Shown one piece after another: positions 23,296 through 34,582 of a DNA stretch of 64,000 bases. The notes under the pieces were generated by a model that was not told the origin of the DNA, did no database searches, and was given only the letters and a program-made list of their open reading frames with translations. The position numbers and the translations under genes were made by a program. Origin of the DNA: Cunninghamia lanceolata (lineage: Eukaryota > Streptophyta > Pinopsida > Cupressales > Cupressaceae); assembly GCA_027924645.1 (NCBI GenBank), contig BSBN01000781.1, forward strand, positions 186,001-250,000, given 5' to 3'. How positions within the stretch are numbered: the stretch's first letter is position 1; each line of letters begins with the position of its first letter.

Positions 23296-24387
23296 TGTTG
23301 ATAACTGAGAGGGGGGGGTGAATCAGTTATCCTAATTATTTCCCTTATTAAACTTTCCTTTTAATTGAAGCAGCATAAAATCAAACACAAAACATTAACC
23401 ATGAAATAAGAAACACATGACACAGTATTTTTGACGTGGAAACCCTGTTAAGGGAGAAAACCACGGGGTGATTAACCCAAGAATTATTCTCTGTTAGAAG
23501 AATAGGAAATTACAAAATGGCACTTGCCAATTAGGGCTCACTGCCCGAGCACACTGCTCACAAGAGGCTCACTGCCTACAAGAAGACACACTGTCTTACA
23601 AAGTGATAAGAATCACAGTCTTGAACTGATTGGAAGCATCTGCATATGCTGGAGTTCAGTTCCGGTTAGGTTTAGTATACTGATCTGCTGCACTTCATCT
23701 TTCCTCTGTTCTTTAGTCTGCTGTCCTTTCACATACCGGATCTTTCTTGCTACTTCTGCTCTACTCTGGACTTGTTCGCATATACCCTCGCACACTTCAC
23801 ACTTTTTACAACTAAATCCATCCTCTATATATATCCGCACAAGTAATTTCTTCACCTTTCTAGTCGGCATCCGGAACAGTCTATTTTCTTACAAACTTAG
23901 TTCTGTCGGCTGAATCCTTGCTCACCAAGCAATGCAGATCAAGCATATACTTGTAGATATCATCAATTATGTCGGCCAAACATGATTCATGCCTCCGCAA
24001 CCTCTATCATCATCTGTAACACATCCGGAAAGTAGTCTGATACTCTATCAGTCAGTTCTTCCTCTGTTTTCACTGTCTCTCAGGAATCCGGTACTCAACT
24101 ATTCATATCTTTTTCTTTGTCCATCTCCGGAGGCTAAATCCTTGGAATATACTACTCAAGATAGTCCTCTTGACTTCCCCAGATCCGCACTGTGCCAAGA
24201 CACTTCCTCTGAGAGATCCGGACCAATCTGTCGGACCTTGCCACATGCTCTGTTCTTGTTCACCGGACCACAACAATCTTCAATCTGACATCCGGTAGAG
24301 ATATATCATGACTTGTGGATATGTGGGATGACCTTTGTTGCCATCAATGACAACAACCATGAATCCATATAGTGTCTCTTGCCAACA
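23296..24387 (-). repeat. 5' LTR of full-length E3
   Basis: The 1092-bp LTR has ends TGTTG...CAACA and a TATATATA box near 23827-23834. Its upstream edge (24387) abuts the interrupted E2 reverse transcriptase. ATACC at 24388-24392 would be the right-hand target duplication; the left partner was lost in the deletion. Confidence 0.9.
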
Positions 24388-26813
24388 ATACCATCAGATT
24401 AGAGTCAGAGAAGGAGATGAATTGAAGATTGGTATTAAGACAAATGAAGGATTGTATGAGTGGTTAGTGATGCCTTTTAGATTGACAAATGCACCGAGTA
24501 CTTTCATGAGGTTGATGAATGAAGTTCTGAAGAAATCCTTGGGTAAGTTTGTGATTGTATACTTGAATGACATTTTGATTTTCAGTAAGACAAAAGAGGA
24601 ACATTTGTGGCATAATAGACAAGTTTTTTAGAGATTGAGAGAAGAGAAATTGCTGATAAACATCAAGAAGTGTAGTTTCATGAAGGAAGAGTTGGTATAT
24701 TTGGGGTTTGTGAATTCTGCGGAAGGATTGAAGATGGACCCTAAGAAAGTAAGAGCAATTGTTGAATGGACTACACCGGAGAGCATTGGAGAGGTTAGAT
24801 CATTTCATAGATTGGCTAGTTTCTACCGGAAGTTCATCAGAAATTTCAGTTCAGTTTGTAACCCTATGATAGAGACAATGAGAGGTGACAGAAATTTTTT
24901 TAAGTGGACATCTGGAGTAGATAAAAGTTTTGAGTTGTTGAAGCAAAAAGTGATGAAGCAACCTGTTTTGGAATTACCAGATTTCGATAAGGTATTTCAA
25001 GTTGATTGTGATGCAAGTGGAAATGTGATTGGAGCAGTGTTAAGTCAAGAAGGTAGACCTGTAGCATATTTTAGTGAGAAGTTGAATGATGCAAGGAGAA
25101 GATATTCAATTTATGATCAAGAGTTCTATGCCATAATTCAAGCCTTGAAGAAATGGAGACATTACTTGTGGCCTAAGGAGTTTGTGTTGTATACAGATCA
25201 TCAAGCTTTGCAATATTTGAATAGTAAGGTAAGTTGAATAAGAGACATATGAGATGGGTAGAGTTCATGCATAGTTATACTTTTGTGTTGAAGCATAGGA
25301 GCAAAAAATCAAAGAAATTTGCTAATGCATTGATTAGAAGAAGAAACTTGTTGACAGAGATGAGAGTTGAAATGTTGGGTTTTGATGAATTAAAGAATAT
25401 GTATGAGGGAGACACTGATTTTACAGAACCTTGGAAAGCATGAAGGAACCTATTGTGACAGACATGAGTATGTGGTTGGACTATTTCATTCAAGAAGATA
25501 TGTTGTTCAAAGGAAGTCAGTTGTGCATACCTAGAAGTTCAATGAGAGATAACCTAATCAAGGAGAAACATAGTGGTGGATTGGCAAGACATTTTGGCAT
25601 TGATAAGACAGTGGCTTTGGTGAATAAAAATTACTTTTGGCCTTAGATACATAAGGATGTTTGGAAATTTGTGTAGAGTTGTAGAGTTTGTCAAGTTGCA
25701 AAAGGAAGTAGTCAGAACACTAGATTGTATAAACCTTTGACAGTACCAGAGAGACCTTGGGAAGACATAAGCATGGATTTTGTGATGGGATTGCCTAAGA
25801 CACAAAGAGGACATGATTCAATATTTGTAGTGGTTGACAGATTTTCAAAGATGGCTCATTTCATACCTTGCAAGAAGACAACCAATGTAGTGCATATAGC
25901 TGACCTATTTTTCAAGGAGATTGTGAGATTACATAGATTACCTAAGAGTATAGTTTCAGACAGAGATACAAAGTTTGTTGGATACTTTTGGTGGACACTT
26001 TGGAAGAAGATGAAGATAGATTTGAAGTTCAGTTCAGCTTTTCAACCATAGACAGAGGTAGTGAATAGGAGTTTGGGAAATTTGTTGAGATGTTTGGTTG
26101 GAGCGAAGACATGAAGTTGGGATTTGATTCTTTCACAAGCAGAGTTTGCATACAATAATTCAGTGAACAGGAGCATTGGAAGAACACCTTTTGAGATTGT
26201 TATCAGAGTGAATCCTAGAGGATTAGCAGAATTGAGAGATGTCAGTATAGAGGAAAAGAGAAGTGTAGAAGCAGACAAATTTGTAGATCACATGAAGACA
26301 ATGCATAATCAGGTAAAGAAGCATTTGGAGAATATGAACAGTAAGTACAAAGAGAAGGCTAATGAGAAGAGAAGACAAAAGGAATTTGAAGTTGGAAATG
26401 AAGTGATGGTATATTTGAGAAAAGAAAGATTTCTAGTTGGGACATATAACAAGTTGAAGATGAAGAAGTTTGGACCTTGTAAGATACTCAGGAAATTTGA
26501 TTCAGGAAATGCATATGAAGTAGAATTATCGGAGACATTGGGTATTTCACCTATTTTCAACATTGCAGACCTATATCAGTATCATGAAGCAGAGTTCAGT
26601 GACATCATGGAAGAAGACTTGAAGAAGCAATTACCACAACAAGCACCGGAGTAGATTGAAGACATTTTGGACAACAGAGTTGGACGCAACACTAGAGGAA
26701 GACAATACAAAGAATATCTTGTGAAGTGGAAAGGTAGACCAGAAGAAGATTCATCATGGATTTCTCAAGCTGAGGTTGACCGTCTTGGTTCTCCCCTAGC
26801 CCCGACAAAGTGA
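24388..26813 (+). pseudogene. E2 pol, 3' part: RT, RNase H, integrase, chromodomain
   Basis: These are remnants of the enzymes for reverse transcription and integration. RT starts at YHQIRV (~24390); the catalytic motif reads YLND (~24560) where YLDD is expected. RNase H follows at ~24960-25220 (VDCDASG, YTDHQAL). Integrase runs from ~25540: H2C2 (HSGGLARH, CRVCQ), the core Asp in MDFVMG (~25773), Asp in SDRDTKF (~25960) and Glu in TEVVNR (~26060). The chromodomain lies at ~26690-26770 (YLVKWKG, SSWISQAEV), ending at TGA 26811-26813. Stops include TAG 24629, TAG 25644, TAG 26049 and TAG 26652 at expected Gln sites and TGA ~26112 at an expected Trp. A frameshift lies near 25230. The part upstream of YHQI is missing. 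Confidence 0.9.
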
Positions 26814-26846
26814 GGGACTCACTTTTTTTCAATAACCCTGGATGTC

Positions 26847-27670
26847 TGATGCAGGAGCATCCTTGGTTCAAGAGCAATCTTGCATCAACCAAAAACATTT
26901 ACATTTCAGTTTGTTTCTTTTCATTTTTCTAGTTCAGTTCAGGTAGTTCAGTCGGAAGTAGTTTTCTGTATTTTGGTCTAGTAGAATTTTTAGATCTTGT
27001 GGAGCTAGACTTAGCATCTACATTCATTCATTTACATCATATCCATAATTTAGAGATCCACATGTCAATACCAGAAAGATATCTCTACTAGAAGTTGATT
27101 GTTTCTCAGAGCAGAGCATCCTAATATTCACTGGAAACCAACTAAAGGAGAAACTTGCGGAAGCATTTCCTGATCTTTGGAGCCTGATGACACATCATTC
27201 AATGATCTTTGGTTTTTGGCCAACCTTCCCAGGAGATCTACATTTCATTCCATTCATTTTTTGGAAGTGTTCTATGCATTTAGGTCTGACCTATCTGTGT
27301 ACACACGTTACATCTCTTCTTTGGAATTTGTGATCTTCTTTGGCAAACACGGAGAAATCTATTGGTCCGGAGATGATATATATTAATGTAATAGATCCCT
27401 AGGAAAAAAGTTCATAACATAGTGATAGATGATAGTTTGGATTTTGTACGAAGGAGCTTCAAATCTTTATCTTGTGCATGTATGTAATCAGGCCTGTGAG
27501 CCCTAATTGTAAGCTCGCATGTTGTCGGCCGATCTCTATTTGAATTCTATGATATACTAAATGACTGAATCTACATTTTCTTTATTTCTTTAAGTTGTTT
27601 CTATTGTGTTTATTCTTGTTGCATGGTCTGGATAGTTTACTCTGTGAACCCTCCTACCGTGACTGCACCA
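26847..27670 (+). repeat. 3' LTR of E2
   Basis: The 824-bp LTR has ends TGATG...GCACCA and matches 12937-13741 with scattered substitutions. It lies 33 bp after the pol stop. The polypurine tract there is eroded. Confidence 0.85.
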
Positions 27671-27675
27671 GGAAT
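27671..27675. repeat. Target-site duplication of E2, right
   Basis: GGAAT here is the partner of AGAAT at 12932-12936. Confidence 0.7.
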
Positions 27676-28640
27676 CCTGGGTATGTCTAGTTGGAAATAC
27701 CTCAATATAGTAACTACAAAATAATCCCTGAAGAATCTATAACTTGAATTGGGATCATGCCTATCCCATATATGAGTCCAACATTGGACAGGCAACATAT
27801 TCCCTATGTTATCAACATGATTAACCCCTAGTTAGGGTGCCAAACCATCTCTTTTCTCCCATAAAATAGAAACATATGGCAAAGCAATGAAAACCACCTA
27901 AACCTAATTGGCTCCTTGTTTTCTTTAATGTTTACTAGCCCTTGATGTATATGCTTTGCCAAATATGAAGCAAAGTCAAACTAAATATTTTGAGATGGAT
28001 GCTAGATATCAGCAGCCATATAGGTAAAATCAATGGGGATGCATTCCTTGTTGTCCTCCCCTATCACTTGACAAAGAGCATGGTAGGTGTTGGAAAAATA
28101 ATCTTGAAAAGTGCTTAACTTGAAAGGCTCCTCCTCACTTTGGGGAATTTTTATTGATCTACCATTTGGTCCCTTTTCCCTGAATTTGGGCAAGTATAGA
28201 GTTCTATAACTACTTTTGTCCTTCATATATAGGGTTTTAAATCTGTTTGTATCAATCTCTATGGAGGCGACCAAGTTCAGCCCAAAGACCATGGCAATTG
28301 CTTCTTTACTAATTTCTACCAGAACTCCCCCTTTCATGCTCCTAATTGTTTTAAAAGTTTCATCATAGTGAGCCGCCATGGCTTGGAGTAACTCAATGTC
28401 TTCAAACACATTGGTGACTACTAGCTTTCCCAGGTCACTTTCCCATACATATGATAGCGGCGTATGAGCATTCCTTTTGCCCCACTAGTGGCAAAATAGT
28501 GACCAGCTGTGAACAGGGATCTCTGCATCTCTACAATCAGCAAATTTATCAACCAATCCCTCCTTTCCTTCGAGGCCTGTTACTCTTACCCTCTGTGCAC
28601 CAGAGCCAGGGAGTTGTTTCACTATGTCTTCATGCAAGGC
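27671..28640 (-). pseudogene. 3' ORF copy B, N-terminal part
   Basis: This is the N-terminal third of the ORF that continues at 12931-10414. It aligns with copy A: LPGS near 28605, KLVVTNVFEDIELLQAM near 28400, the GGVLVEISKEAI turn near 28330, an AADI block near 28010 and a CHMFLFYG block near 27875. The best-preserved run is 28002-28409. It has stops near 28480 and 28005, further nonsense changes, and a frameshift near 27830. The last codons before 27671 read in frame into 12931 once one copy of the 5-bp duplication is removed. The true start, somewhere beyond 28640, is eroded. Confidence 0.75.
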
Positions 28641-30401
28641 TCATTTTTGGGAAATGGAGGAAACCTAGGCTATAGGTGGGGCCATTCTTTTAATGCTGAA
28701 TTAGGGTGAGGAGTTTTCTCTGAATTCTCAGGGGTTAGCTCAAATCATATCGCAAAGGTTTTTCCTATGAACAGAGGGAAATAGAGAAAACCCTAATGGA
28801 AAAGAAAAGTATAGCAAGAGGGATAGACAACTCACCAGATTAATCCCATGCAATCACCTTAAGCTTAGCACCAGAAGTATGGTAGAAACTTTCAATGTCA
28901 ATGTTCCAATGCCTCGATGTCTTTTGGAAAAGTGCATATGAAAGAGATTTGAGGCGTGAATTGCATTAATATCATATACGCAGGACATGGATTAGTCACG
29001 TCCATCTTCATTTCAAGTTGAGTGAACTAGATATGCAAGATCACACTCTATGGGAAGTTTGAATATTGACCGTCAGATTTCATAATGTTGGTAGAGAATT
29101 GAAGGTCACGATCAATCCTGGTAGCTTGATGATGCATGACACATCCAAACCTTTTGCTAAACCAATCAGGAAGTTATCCCTGATTATTTTCTGATTTATT
29201 GTTAGAACAGACAAACCATAGATATTATGCCACTTTTAGTTGCGTGGTAATCTTCTGTCATTCTATAATTTGGCAAGGCGAACAAATTTAGAACCCAACA
29301 GAATGGTGGAGGAACATAAACCATAGCATTAGAACATGCCCTTTCCCAACTGGAAACTTTTCTGAGCCATTGTAGCCGCGTGTCAGACTTCCGCCTTTTC
29401 GCAAATATTAGCTGGGGCTGTGAAATGAAATTTGGTGGAATGGCAGAATAATCTAAAATTGTCTTCACTCTAGACAGGACCCACCATTATTACCTTTTGT
29501 GGTAACTGGTAATAGTTTTTCATGAGCTGGTGCTTTATTCTGCAATTCTGTAGTCATTCCGAGGGTTCTCTTAGTGAAGTATGGCGGAACGACGGAAATA
29601 AAGAAAACCATTTGCATATGTTCTAGGCCCACCATTTTCTGTCCTCGAGTGTCATCAAGCAGTTATTAATTCTTTTGCAATTCCGCGAGTGCCAAGTTTG
29701 TCAATAGTTTACTGCTAGCGGAAAGGTGGAAATGAGACCATCCATCGCCATCTATCAAAAAGGGTTAGTAGCATATGACCTTGGTGACTAAAATAAATAT
29801 TTTCAAGACGTGGGCTGGAAAAGGTAATTACTTGGCAAGGGGCCAATTAGACAATGTATTAAGGTGGACATAAGAGGGCAACTTAAAACATAAGTAACAA
29901 GGACAGGTGGTTACTGAAGAAATATAATGATTTTGACCTTCACACTTCACTTTAGCATGGGGGTTTAGGGTTTTAGTGTTTTTTTAAATTTGCAAAGAAC
30001 CCTAAACCTAGAAATACATCAACTAAATGATATAAGCTTGAGGAAGGAACATTAGAATCTATGAAAATTTTGACATGGTTCCAACATGACTTATAACTAA
30101 TAGACGAAAACAAGTTTCAGAAAACCAAAAGCACGACAGAGATCAGAGAAGGATTTAGAACTTGGATCTTGGAGCAGAAATGCCAAGGACCAGGGTGCTT
30201 GGGCATCCTAGGCCTTTTTTAGGGTTTTGTAGAATCTTGGATATCACCAGACCTGTACCTATCTACTTTGTCTTCTTTCCATAAATTAGCTCCAGAAACT
30301 TGTTCCTTCGACCTACATACAAGGAAATAGGAAATGGTTGTGCTGTGTATAAGGGCTTGCCTCAGTCAAACCTCGTGTTGGTGCTCCCACCTCCACTACA
30401 G
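28641..30401. other. Gene-free stretch upstream of copy B
   Basis: No integrase or other pol is found here, although in the copy A element pol lies 1.6 kb upstream of the 3' ORF. An 88-codon - strand ORF (29202-29468) matches nothing I recognise and has no coding context. Confidence 0.5.
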
Positions 30402-31048
30402 TGATGATTAGATCCAAGAGTGTGTGCCCTAGGAGGGCAGAGGCTAGATTTGTAATAATATGATAGAAATATGAATGATAATGATTATGATAACCACAAG
30501 AGGTATAACCCTAGTTGTTGAAGATGACTCAAGATCTCACATCAACAAAGGAGAGTGATGAAAAATGTTTGAAACTCCCTTCAAGACCTACAAACAAACT
30601 TCAATAGAATCCACAAGTAGATAACACTTCCAAGCATGTGAAACACTTTAGCATAGCACACAATATGAGAGCAAACTTGACATTATTCATCCAGGTGTAA
30701 AATGAACTACAACACTCCTTTAAATATGCATTCCTGCTCACTTACGACAAATAAAACATAATTAGGTTGACAAGTACAAACTAAGGAAGTGTCCCAAGCT
30801 GACACTACAAAAGGTGGCTAAAGATCCCAGGACCTTTAGTCCACAAACTTTGAGGAGTGCCAAATATAATGGGCTTATTCCAGTCCTAAGTTGATTGTGT
30901 CGAGTTTATTCATCAGGATCGATATTTCATCATTTTAAGCTCAAAAAGGGTGTTAAAATACATCTTGATTAACAAAGGCAACAAATTAGGTCCAACTAGG
31001 TGCTAAACTAAGTGTAAAATGATAGTGTACACATTTTACTCTATAACA
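30402..31048 (-). repeat. Possible LTR
   Basis: On the - strand it starts TGTTATAGAG directly after a purine-rich CTAAAGTGGAGGCTAAA (31049-31065) and could end TAATCATCA at 30402. A TATTTAAA box lies in between. The second LTR was not found, so the call rests on the polypurine tract and the terminal dinucleotides only. Confidence 0.3.
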
Positions 31049-33557
31049 TTTAGCCTCCACTTTAGTGTGGGTACGAACTCATACTAAAGGATGAATCAAA
31101 CACACAAACATAGAAGCCCAAAGAATTCCACCAAGTTGTGGACTATAGGTAGCCCCCAAACTTAGGATCCTAAGGTTGCAAACATATAAGAAACAAGGTT
31201 TCAAACACACAAGACATTGCAACATAACTCACACATACATGGAGTACTAAAAGCATACATAAGAATACACACGAAAGACACACAATACAGAAAGGTAATA
31301 CACGCCATACACAATGCATACATGATTGACATGAAGCATACACATAAAGCATAAAGCATACACATAAGGCCTAAAGAATACATAGAAAATATGATGAAGA
31401 CACACCAAAGACAAGTAAAAACATAAGCTAACATAATGCACAAGATCTAACATAGAAGCAAAAATAAAAACACACATAGGAACAAACACATAAGGCACAT
31501 GACTCTAACGCTAGCTTGCTCTATCACTAGGGGTCATGTGAAAAGAATTGCCACCGTGGATCACACACTAGTAAGGACCATCAATTTATTAGGTGACCAT
31601 GACAAATCACATGAAGCACAAGAGCTAGCCAACTACATTGCACTAGGGGGCTAATGGATCAAGGAGGAAACATCACATGCTAGTGAGGACCACTGAATCA
31701 CTGGGTGAGTTCCACGCCAACAAGTTTGTAACCAAAAAGAGAGCATAGCACAATGTATCACAAGATGTAAACTGGGGTTAGTAGCCAACAAGGAAATAAA
31801 GAAGCATTAGACTTGAAAACCATGACTTATTTTGCAAAATGTCTTAAAAGAAATATTAATAGGCCACGGATTTGTATGATTTCCAGAAAGAGATGAAGCA
31901 TAAACAAAGAGTAAGGGCTACAATCATGACTATATACAGAGAGGATACTTGAACCATTTGACAAAATGCCATGAGTCAAACAGTAAGGCTGTATAGGCAA
32001 AGCATGTGATTTGTTTGGCAAGATGAAATAATAGGCTATGCCACAATGGATTGGGAATATGCTTCAAAGAAATTGTATCAAGCATAGTTGTGATGAGGTC
32101 GATTTGGGCATGTTTTAAATTTCTAGATCTAGCAAACAAATGCTATTAACCTTGGACACTTTCACAAGATAATGGTAGTAAAACATTGATTGCAAGGTAA
32201 TGAGACGAGGATGTGGAATTGAGCATATTATTATCTATAATTTCTAGTTTGTGCACTATGAAGAAGCTTTCATAAAGTGCATCAAAACACCAAAGATCAT
32301 GGAAAGTGCCAGAAGGAAATAAAGAGACATGGGCTTTAATTAGTGAAAGAAAGAAAGGAATTATTTGATGAAATGTCTCAATGATGGTGTCATTTCATAG
32401 AAGGCAATGATTGGATGATTTGAAAGAAATAGATACTATTTATTGAGTATTTAGAAGCTTTCAAGCAACAAGCCATGATAAACATCCAAAGGACAGGGTA
32501 TGTGACAAAAATGCCAAAGGGACTATGGTCCATGACAACCAAAGGTTGTGGCCTATGTTAATAGAGGAAGTCTGTAAACCTATTTAACAAAATGCTAAAT
32601 ATAAATGAAACACAATGGACCATGACTAGCTGTACAAAATGTTGGGGATTAAGACAAAACATGTGAATTGTCTAGTGTAATATATGGGCTACGTAGCTGC
32701 TAAAGTTCTTTGTAGTTATGATGGGATTCATCTCCTCTGCTAGTGGTGGATGGTACTAGTAAGGGCAATTAGGAGGCAATTTCAAGTTTGAATTGTCCAC
32801 CTTTTGTTGTTTTTGAATGGTGTTGAGAATATTTGGAAATACACTCATGTGATAAAAGGAAAAAAACATCATTCAATATTTGCTTCTCTTCCATGCCATT
32901 GTTTTCTCTCTAGTAGAAATAGATGTAGATATTTTGTGGAAGCTAGATTGTAGCTTGTGAAAGATTATTTTTTACTGGTTATTGACAAGAAAGGAGAAGG
33001 AAATAGCCATAGCATTACCCATGGATTTTTAGTGCACATTTTGGCATCCTTTAGCAAGGACAGTAATCCCTCAGTCTGAAATATCCCTTCAACGGAATTA
33101 AACAACAATTGAATGGAAATGATCCTATATATGTTAGAGTGCTGAATGCTATCAACTGATTATTTACACTTCACAAACAGATTATTAACCACAACGATCA
33201 TGAAATAATTTCAGACTTGTTTACTAGACTTATTGAATATAATTGTTGATTTAGAAAACATTCACAGGACAATATAATTCTGCCCAGATCTGAATTTATT
33301 CACCAGAAAATCCTATCAATTAGGAAAATAAGAACACAGAAGTACAAGCATGTGATGTTCAGTGATCTTTTTAGCTTAAATAAATCTAACCAGTAATTCC
33401 ACGGCCTAGATAACCCCTAGTTGACTGGGTTGTGGCTAATGAATTTTTTATACCAAGCAACCTCAATGAAGACCCACCTGTTATCCTTCACTCTACTTAA
33501 ATATCATCCACTTTAATTGTTAGACAGTCAATAACAATTGTACAATTGTTATCACTC
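31049..33557. other. Gene-free stretch with degenerate short repeats
   Basis: A polypurine-like tract lies at its left edge. CATACACATAA-like repeats fill 31180-31500. A ~130-bp degenerate duplication lies at 31510-31770, sharing CACxxxCTAGTxAGGACCA and TCACATGxxxxACT-like blocks. The rest is AT-rich sequence without coding capacity. Confidence 0.4.
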
Positions 33558-34050
33558 TGATGAAAGCATGACCGACATACCTCACTATCACCTGATGATG
33601 AATTCACAACTTCAGTTCAAGGTGGTGATCTTAGCACCTAGCTTATGTAACTCTATGCCAATCATTGTACCTTGAATTGGACAACAGATAAACAAGTTAA
33701 CACAACTTGCTCCTTTTGAAATAAACTCACCAAGGTGAGGGAATTGGGTTTTCATCTAATACCTCAAATGCTCAAACTAAGGTTTTCGTCCCTGATTGAT
33801 TATTGTTTCAAAACTCAAGAAAATTACTAGATTTAGTATGCTCCAAAGGAATTCCCACGCCAACCATATACCTAACCGATATTGGTCCCTAAAACCCAAA
33901 AGAGGTGCCAGCATATGAATTTGAAATTATACTTTATTTTTATTGAACTAATAAATTTAATGTTTAATATTTAATATATTATTATAGTGTTTAAAAACAC
34001 TTTTATAATAATAATAATAATAAAGTTATGCCCTTTGGGTGGAAGGGACA
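33558..34050 (-). repeat. 3' LTR of E5
   Basis: The 493-bp LTR matches 36555-36676 joined to 45312-45963 (minus the SINE). It holds a (TAA)n run near 34005-34023. Confidence 0.65.
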
Positions 34051-34071
34051 TGATAGTCCTCCCACCTCAAA
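34051..34071 (-). promoter_or_regulatory. Polypurine tract of E5
   Basis: GAGGTGGGAGGA on the - strand lies seven bases before the LTR start TGTCCC. The same sequence precedes the other LTR at 45964-45980. Confidence 0.5.
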
Positions 34072-34582
34072 TATTGCTTGTCCTTGAGCAATGATAACTC
34101 TGAAAACACTATCCACTTCATGCCCAAGTAGCATATTGTGGGGTGATGCGCACTGATGCTCAACACTCCTTCTATCCAATGGGATATCCAATTAGGTACC
34201 ATGGCAGCTACAATGACAATTCCCTTCAACTGCAATCTTTCTTCAACTACTTCCAATAAGGATTTTCCCTTAAATTTGTTATGTTCATGACCAATAACAT
34301 CTGTTCCAGCAACCTAATAGTGATATAACAATAGAAAAACTGATATTTCTTTGCTAATAGCAAAGGTGTGAACATTTCAAGGGATGAAAAACAATCATGG
34401 GTAGTGACCCTTTCCTTTTAATGATTTAAAATACCTACGAAACCAAATATATTGTAGCGGTATGGGGGTTGATCATGATTATGACAACAGTATTGAAATT
34501 GAGAATTTGGTACATGATTGTCCCAAGTATGTACCTTCCCTTCCTTAAGTGATAGGAGATCATCAACAATTGTTCCTTTATA

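Larger units (their letters stand above)
15149..24387 (-). mobile_element. E3 array: internal(partial)-LTR-ORF2-internal-LTR
   Basis: On the - strand the order is LTR (24387-23296), gag-like ORF, spacer, 1044-residue ORF2, polypurine tracts, LTR (18031-16941), then a second primer-binding site, gag-like ORF and spacer that stop abruptly at 15149. Segments 15149-18031 and 21504-24387 are near-identical direct repeats of 2.88 kb. The right end abuts E2 reverse transcriptase at codons for YHQIRV. The left end abuts E2 sequence just past gag. A simple reading is a tandem insertion whose last ORF2 and LTR were deleted together with E2 protease and part of its RT. Confidence 0.8.
16941..24387 (-). 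mobile_element. E3 full-length non-autonomous LTR retrotransposon (7447 bp)
   Basis: Two 1.09-kb LTRs, an initiator-Met primer-binding site, a gag-like ORF with four knuckles, a ~650-bp spacer, a 1044-residue ORF and reiterated polypurine tracts make up one complete unit without any pol. It would depend on enzymes from an autonomous relative. The LTR ends, the primer-binding site, the multiple polypurine tracts, a 3' ORF upstream of the LTR and a gag C-terminus with a YGLGYEKGES stretch all fit derivation from a Sirevirus (Ty1/copia) by loss of pol. This origin is inference. Confidence 0.85.
12937..27670 (+). mobile_element. E2: Ty3/gypsy chromovirus, interrupted
   Basis: The element consists of 5' LTR (12937-13741), initiator-Met type primer-binding site, gag (13976-15125), a foreign - strand array (15149-24387), the remaining pol (24388-26813) and 3' LTR (26847-27670). 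Protease and the N-terminal half of reverse transcriptase are missing at the array junction. It inserted into the 3' ORF copy B in the opposite orientation. A chromodomain at the end of integrase places it among the chromoviruses. Many nonsense changes and frameshifts mean it is dead. Confidence 0.85.

Noticed and set aside
15149..24387. The 2.88-kb direct repeats as giant LTRs that contain a gene
   Set aside because: A primer-binding site and a polypurine tract lie at the edges of a 1.09-kb segment with TGTTG...CAACA ends. The rest of the repeat is internal sequence duplicated by the tandem arrangement.
31170..31498. Three overlapping hydrophobic - strand ORFs resembling membrane proteins
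   Set aside because: They are low-complexity translations of a CATACACATAA-rich stretch, in three frames of the same DNA.
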